A stretch of 42,874 nucleotides of DNA from assembly GCA_014534235.1 (NCBI GenBank), contig JACVRW010000013.1, forward strand, positions 1 through 42,874, written 5' to 3'. Origin of the DNA: Thermoleophilaceae bacterium. Lineage in GTDB: Bacteria > Actinomycetota > Thermoleophilia > Solirubrobacterales > Thermoleophilaceae. The notes under the pieces were generated by a model that did no database searches, had not been told where the DNA came from, and saw nothing but the letters and a program-made list of their open reading frames with translations. The translations under genes and the position numbers were made by a program. Shown here piece after piece: positions 40,502 through 42,874 of this stretch. Position 1 is the first letter of the stretch. Every line of letters starts with the position of its first letter.

Positions 40502-41103
40502 CAGATCACCACCGTGGAATAGCGGTCGAGGTTGAGCCCGCGGGGGATGTCGTACTGCTGGTCGCCCTTGTTGCCCTTGAGCGCTCCGAGATCCTTGAAG
40601 TCGTCGACCTCCGACTCGTCGCGGGCCGGGCCGGCCACGAGATAGACGCGCAGGTCGGGCCCGTTGTCTACCTCGAATGAAGTGAGCGTGAGCACCCTTC
40701 CTCCGCGGGCCCGGCGGATGGCACTCGCCGTACCCGTGGCGCTGTGCGCGACAGACCGGAACTCACCGCTCGCCAAGAGGACGTTGCGCGGCCGCTCCTC
40801 GCCCCGTGCTTCTGGCCGCTCGGGCGCAGCCATCACGACGTTCTCGTTCACCTCGTCGTCGAGGAACATCGAGCGGCCCAGGTAGAAGCCCACGACGGCG
40901 ACCGTCACGAGGTAGGCGCCGATCACGGGCACGCGCAGCCGTCGCCGGCGCCAGGCGACGGCCAGACAGGCGACGCCGGCGACGGCCAGCCACGCGGTCG
41001 TCAGCGCCATGGCCAGCGCGAAGTCGTTCGTGATCAAGCCGCCGGTGATCCAAATGCCCACCAGCACCACGACGACGACGACCGGTACCGCAAGCAGCCT
41101 CAT
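40456..41103 (-). CDS. Membrane-anchored DM13-domain protein
   Basis: 215 residues. Residues 3-24 (LLAVPVVVVVVLVGIWITGG), about 30-50 and 58-78 are membrane segments; the rest is an extracytoplasmic DM13 domain with ASGEFRSVAHSATGTASAIR, GRVLTLTSFEVDNGPDLRVY, LGALKGNKGDQQYDIP and YSTVVIWCRAFSVNFARAPL. DM13 domains are proposed to be redox or electron-transfer modules using a conserved cysteine, here WCRAF. It is second in the unit after the anti-sigma-like gene. A GTAAC-N17-GAC element lies immediately upstream, so its transcript may be leaderless. ATG start. Confidence 0.87.
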   Translation of the reverse strand: MRLLAVPVVVVVVLVGIWITGGLITNDFALAMALTTAWLAVAGVACLAVAWRRRRLRVPVIGAYLVTVAVVGFYLGRSMFLDDEVNENVVMAAPERPEARGEERPRNVLLASGEFRSVAHSATGTASAIRRARGGRVLTLTSFEVDNGPDLRVYLVAGPARDESEVDDFKDLGALKGNKGDQQYDIPRGLNLDRYSTVVIWCRAFSVNFARAPLR

Positions 41104-41113
41104 GGCCCCATTC

Positions 41114-41138
41114 GTCCTTCGCGGACGTCAGGCGTTAC
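41114..41138 (-). promoter_or_regulatory. ECF-type promoter candidate before DM13 gene
   Basis: On the minus strand TGTAACGCC (GTAAC at 41138-41134) is followed after 17 bases by GACGAAT (GAC at 41116-41114), 11 bp before the ATG at 41103. GTAAC or GGAAC -35 boxes with a short -10 are typical of ECF sigma factors. The spacing implies a leaderless transcript. Confidence 0.45.
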
Positions 41139-41155
41139 AGCCCGGGCCACAGGAG

Positions 41156-41419
41156 TCAGCGATCCCGCCAGCCGCGGAACACCTCGAGCAGCTCGCGCCT
41201 GGTCTGGGGCGCGATCGACTCCGCGCTGAGCGTGCCCAGCGCCTCCATCGTCTGCCGCATCTGCTCGATGTAGGTAGCGCAGTACGGGCACTCCCGAAGG
41301 TGCTCCTCGAGGCGGCGGCGATCCTCGTCGGGGAGCGTCCCCTCGAGGTAGTCCGTGACCACCTCGACGAGCTCCCTGCAGACCATCTCGTCGTGCGGGC
41401 TGGGGGGCGTCGATTCCAT
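41156..41419 (-). CDS. Zinc-finger (zf-HC2) anti-sigma-like protein
   Basis: 87 residues from the ATG at 41419. The N-terminal HDEMVCRELVEVVTDYLEG then RRLEEHLRECPYCATYIEQM contain the zf-HC2 pattern, with the HxxxCxxC (HLRECPYC) that binds zinc in redox-sensing anti-sigma factors such as RsrA. No membrane segment follows; the protein is soluble and ends EVFRGWRDR. The cognate sigma factor is not adjacent, which is unusual; the ECF gene 5.2 kb away is a candidate. Downstream are DM13, peroxiredoxin and an unknown gene. Longer starts exist but lie in the promoter region. Confidence 0.85.
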   Translation of the reverse strand: MESTPPSPHDEMVCRELVEVVTDYLEGTLPDEDRRRLEEHLRECPYCATYIEQMRQTMEALGTLSAESIAPQTRRELLEVFRGWRDR

Positions 41420-41456
41420 TCTGGTCCGTGGGCGCGAGGCACGCCGCTGCCTCATT

Positions 41457-41519
41457 GTCGCGCGCCGTAGGGTGCGCGTTACATCTGCCGCGGTGTAACG
41501 CGACCCGCGCACGGGGGAC
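41457..41519. promoter_or_regulatory. Divergent ECF-type promoters within a 9-bp inverted repeat
   Basis: CGCGTTACA (41475-41483) and TGTAACGCG (41494-41502) form a perfect 9-bp inverted repeat with a 10-bp centre. Each arm supplies a GTAAC -35-like box: the plus arm is followed 17 bases later by GACTTA (41517) towards the GH15 gene, and the minus arm 18 bases later by GACAAT (41459-41454) towards the anti-sigma gene. Back-to-back ECF promoters or one operator for both genes are the simplest readings. Confidence 0.5.
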
Positions 41520-41555
41520 TTACCCGGCACCTGCCCAGATTCGGAGGAAGATTGC

Positions 41556-42874
41556 ATGAAGCCAGCCCCCACCACGGTCACTGCCCCGATCGCAGCCGGC
41601 GCCCGCCCGGGCGGCGCGTCGCAGCCGATCGCGAACTACGGGCTGCTCGCCGACTGCAACTCGGCCGCGCTCGTGGACCGCGAGGGATCGATCGACTGGC
41701 TCTGCTTTCCCCGCTACGACAGCGACGCGGTGTTCGCCCGCATCCTCGACCCGGACGGCGGTCACTGGTCGATCCGGCCCGCCGGTGCGTTCACGAGCGA
41801 GCGGCGCTACCTGCCGGGCACCCTGGTCGTCGAGACGACGTTCACCACCGACACGGGCACGGTCAAGCTGACCGACGCCATGGTCTTCGCCGCGGGCCAG
41901 CGCGGCCACGAGCTGGGCTACGACGCGCCGCACGAGCTGGATAGGAGCGTCGAGGGCGTATCCGGCGAGGTCGAGCTGGTGCTCGAGCTGGCGCCGCGGC
42001 CCGAGTACGGCCTGATCAAGCCGCTCGTCCGGCTGGAGGACGGCCGGGCCCGCACGTTCGGCTCCGGCCGGCTCGGGGTGCGCTCCGGCGTGCCGCTCCG
42101 AGTAGACGACGCCACGGTGACCGCCTCGTTCGCCGTCGGCGAGGGCGACCGCCTCGGCTTCTCGATGCAGTGGGCGCCGGCCGAGCGCCGGGAGGCGCCG
42201 GAGCCCACGCCGGCCGAGCGGGTGGCCGACCGGATCGCGGACACCGTGGAGGCGTGGCGCTCCTGGGAGGCGGAGCACGACATCTACGACGGGCCGCACA
42301 GGGCGCTGGTGCGGCTCAGCTCCCGCGTGCTGAAGGGCCTCACCTACCGCCCGACCGGCGCGATCGTCGCCGCCCCCACCACCTCGCTTCCGGAGACCGT
42401 CGGCGGCGAGCGCAACTGGGACTACCGCTTCTCCTGGATCCGGGACTCCAGCCTCACGATCGAGGCGCTCTACATCGGCGCCTGCCCCGACGAGGCCGAG
42501 GAGTTCGTCTCGTTTATGACCAGCTCGGCCGGCGGCCGGGCCGGCGAGGGCTCGCTTCAGATCATGTACGGGATCGGCGGCGAGCACGATCTCTCCGAGC
42601 GCGAGCTGCCGCACCTGCGCGGCTGGCGAGGGTCGAGGCCCGTACGGGTGGGGAACGGGGCCTGGGACCAGGTCCAGCTCGACGTCTACGGCGAGCTGCT
42701 CAACTCGCTCTACCTGTACCGCGAGCGGCTCGGCGAGCTGCACCCCGAGATCCAGGCGTTTGTCGCCGACCTGGCCGACACGGCGGCCCGGCGCTGGCGC
42801 GAGAGGGACTCCGGCATGTGGGAGATGCGCGGCGAGCCGCGCCACCACCTCTCCTCGAAGGTGCTCTGCTGGAC
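41556..42874 (+). CDS. Glycoside hydrolase family 15 (glucoamylase/trehalase type), partial
   Basis: The frame is open from ATG 41556 to the window edge, 439 residues so far. GGAGGA 8 bp before the ATG is a strong ribosome binding site. The start PIANYGLLADCNSAALVDRE then GSIDWLCFPRYDSDAVFARI is the typical N-terminal beta-domain, and TSLPETVGGERNWDYRFSWI plus RDSSLTIEALYIGA the start of the (alpha/alpha)6 barrel with the first catalytic region. The family cleaves glucose from starch-type ends or trehalose; specificity needs the missing C-terminus. No signal peptide is visible, so it is probably intracellular and may act on glycogen or trehalose. Transcribed divergently from the anti-sigma gene. 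Confidence 0.93.
   Translation, partial: MKPAPTTVTAPIAAGARPGGASQPIANYGLLADCNSAALVDREGSIDWLCFPRYDSDAVFARILDPDGGHWSIRPAGAFTSERRYLPGTLVVETTFTTDTGTVKLTDAMVFAAGQRGHELGYDAPHELDRSVEGVSGEVELVLELAPRPEYGLIKPLVRLEDGRARTFGSGRLGVRSGVPLRVDDATVTASFAVGEGDRLGFSMQWAPAERREAPEPTPAERVADRIADTVEAWRSWEAEHDIYDGPHRALVRLSSRVLKGLTYRPTGAIVAAPTTSLPETVGGERNWDYRFSWIRDSSLTIEALYIGACPDEAEEFVSFMTSSAGGRAGEGSLQIMYGIGGEHDLSERELPHLRGWRGSRPVRVGNGAWDQVQLDVYGELLNSLYLYRERLGELHPEIQAFVADLADTAARRWRERDSGMWEMRGEPRHHLSSKVLCW

Noticed and set aside
1-42874. Search by eye for tRNA/rRNA genes, CRISPR repeats, insertion sequences and phage genes
   Set aside because: Nothing matching T-loop consensus, regular repeat-spacer arrays, transposase motifs or phage structural genes was seen; short RNA genes could still be missed without a covariance search.

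Overview
The window is GC-rich (about 70%), densely coded bacterial DNA. Many genes start with GTG or TTG, many neighbours overlap by 4 bp, and several candidate -10 elements lie only a few bases before the start codon, which suggests leaderless transcripts. Together with the protein families present (an AbiEi/DUF559 protein, a BC-BCCP acyl-CoA carboxylase alpha subunit, an APS reductase-type CysH next to CysDN, glucosyl-3-phosphoglycerate synthase, LigC, CFP32-like VOC proteins), this points to an actinobacterium. A deep lineage such as Thermoleophilia (Solirubrobacterales/Gaiellales) is my best inference. There is no rRNA or tRNA gene to confirm it, and I saw no CRISPR array, insertion sequence or prophage.

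Layout. 1-3545: assimilatory sulfate reduction operon (cysH end, cysD, cysN, TauE/SafE-type permease). 3706-8841: DAHP synthase, an AbiEi/DUF559 protein whose 5' end sits in a perfect 12-bp inverted repeat, a cytochrome P450 and a biotin carboxylase/BCCP fusion. 8834-10693 (minus): a frameshifted gene remnant, an MBL-fold hydrolase and a HAD dehalogenase-like protein. 10751-14889: sucCD, a kinase-like relic, a fold-type I aminotransferase and a membrane protein. 14924-17495: DtxR-family regulator, SDR, class V aminotransferase. 17515-19843: LigC-type DNA ligase, three tandem GCGAAGC hairpins, a macrodomain protein and a VapBC-type pair. 19868-22672: glycerate kinase, HAD phosphatase and GpgS, probably a glucosylglycerate module. 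22695-24965: MrfA-like helicase.

25180-30295 is accessory and stress-related: VOC proteins, an internally deleted cupin, Fur facing a VIT1/CCC1 iron/manganese transporter across an AT-rich dyad, a GNAT-UspA fusion, a zinc-ribbon protein and a SnoaL-like protein. 30416-32137 is a degenerate receiver fused to a thioredoxin-reductase-like flavoprotein. 32358-35241 (minus) is a decaying cluster: a truncated and frameshifted M24 peptidase, a KefB-type antiporter fused in frame to the middle of a GMC oxidoreductase, and a shortened small protein. 35272-37077 holds an ECF sigma factor with an overlapping 80-residue partner and a divergent EamA transporter. 37153-39417 is a large LuxR (MalT/LAL) regulator. 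39516-41419 (minus) is a redox-type operon: zf-HC2 anti-sigma-like protein, DM13 membrane protein, peroxiredoxin, unknown protein. The window ends inside a GH15 glucoamylase/trehalase-type gene.

The best leads are regulatory and evolutionary. A GTAAC-N17/18-GAC element resembling an ECF promoter precedes the GH15 gene, the anti-sigma gene, the DM13 gene and the M24 remnant. The tandem hairpins, the AbiEi-associated inverted repeat and the pseudo-receiver flavoprotein also merit follow-up. Several single-base frame breaks fall in short G/C runs, so an assembly origin for some of the apparent pseudogenes must be excluded. Intergenic stretches 3546-3705, 12766-12880, 24966-25179, 27912-28016, 29218-29404 and 32138-32357 show only short, unconvincing frames.
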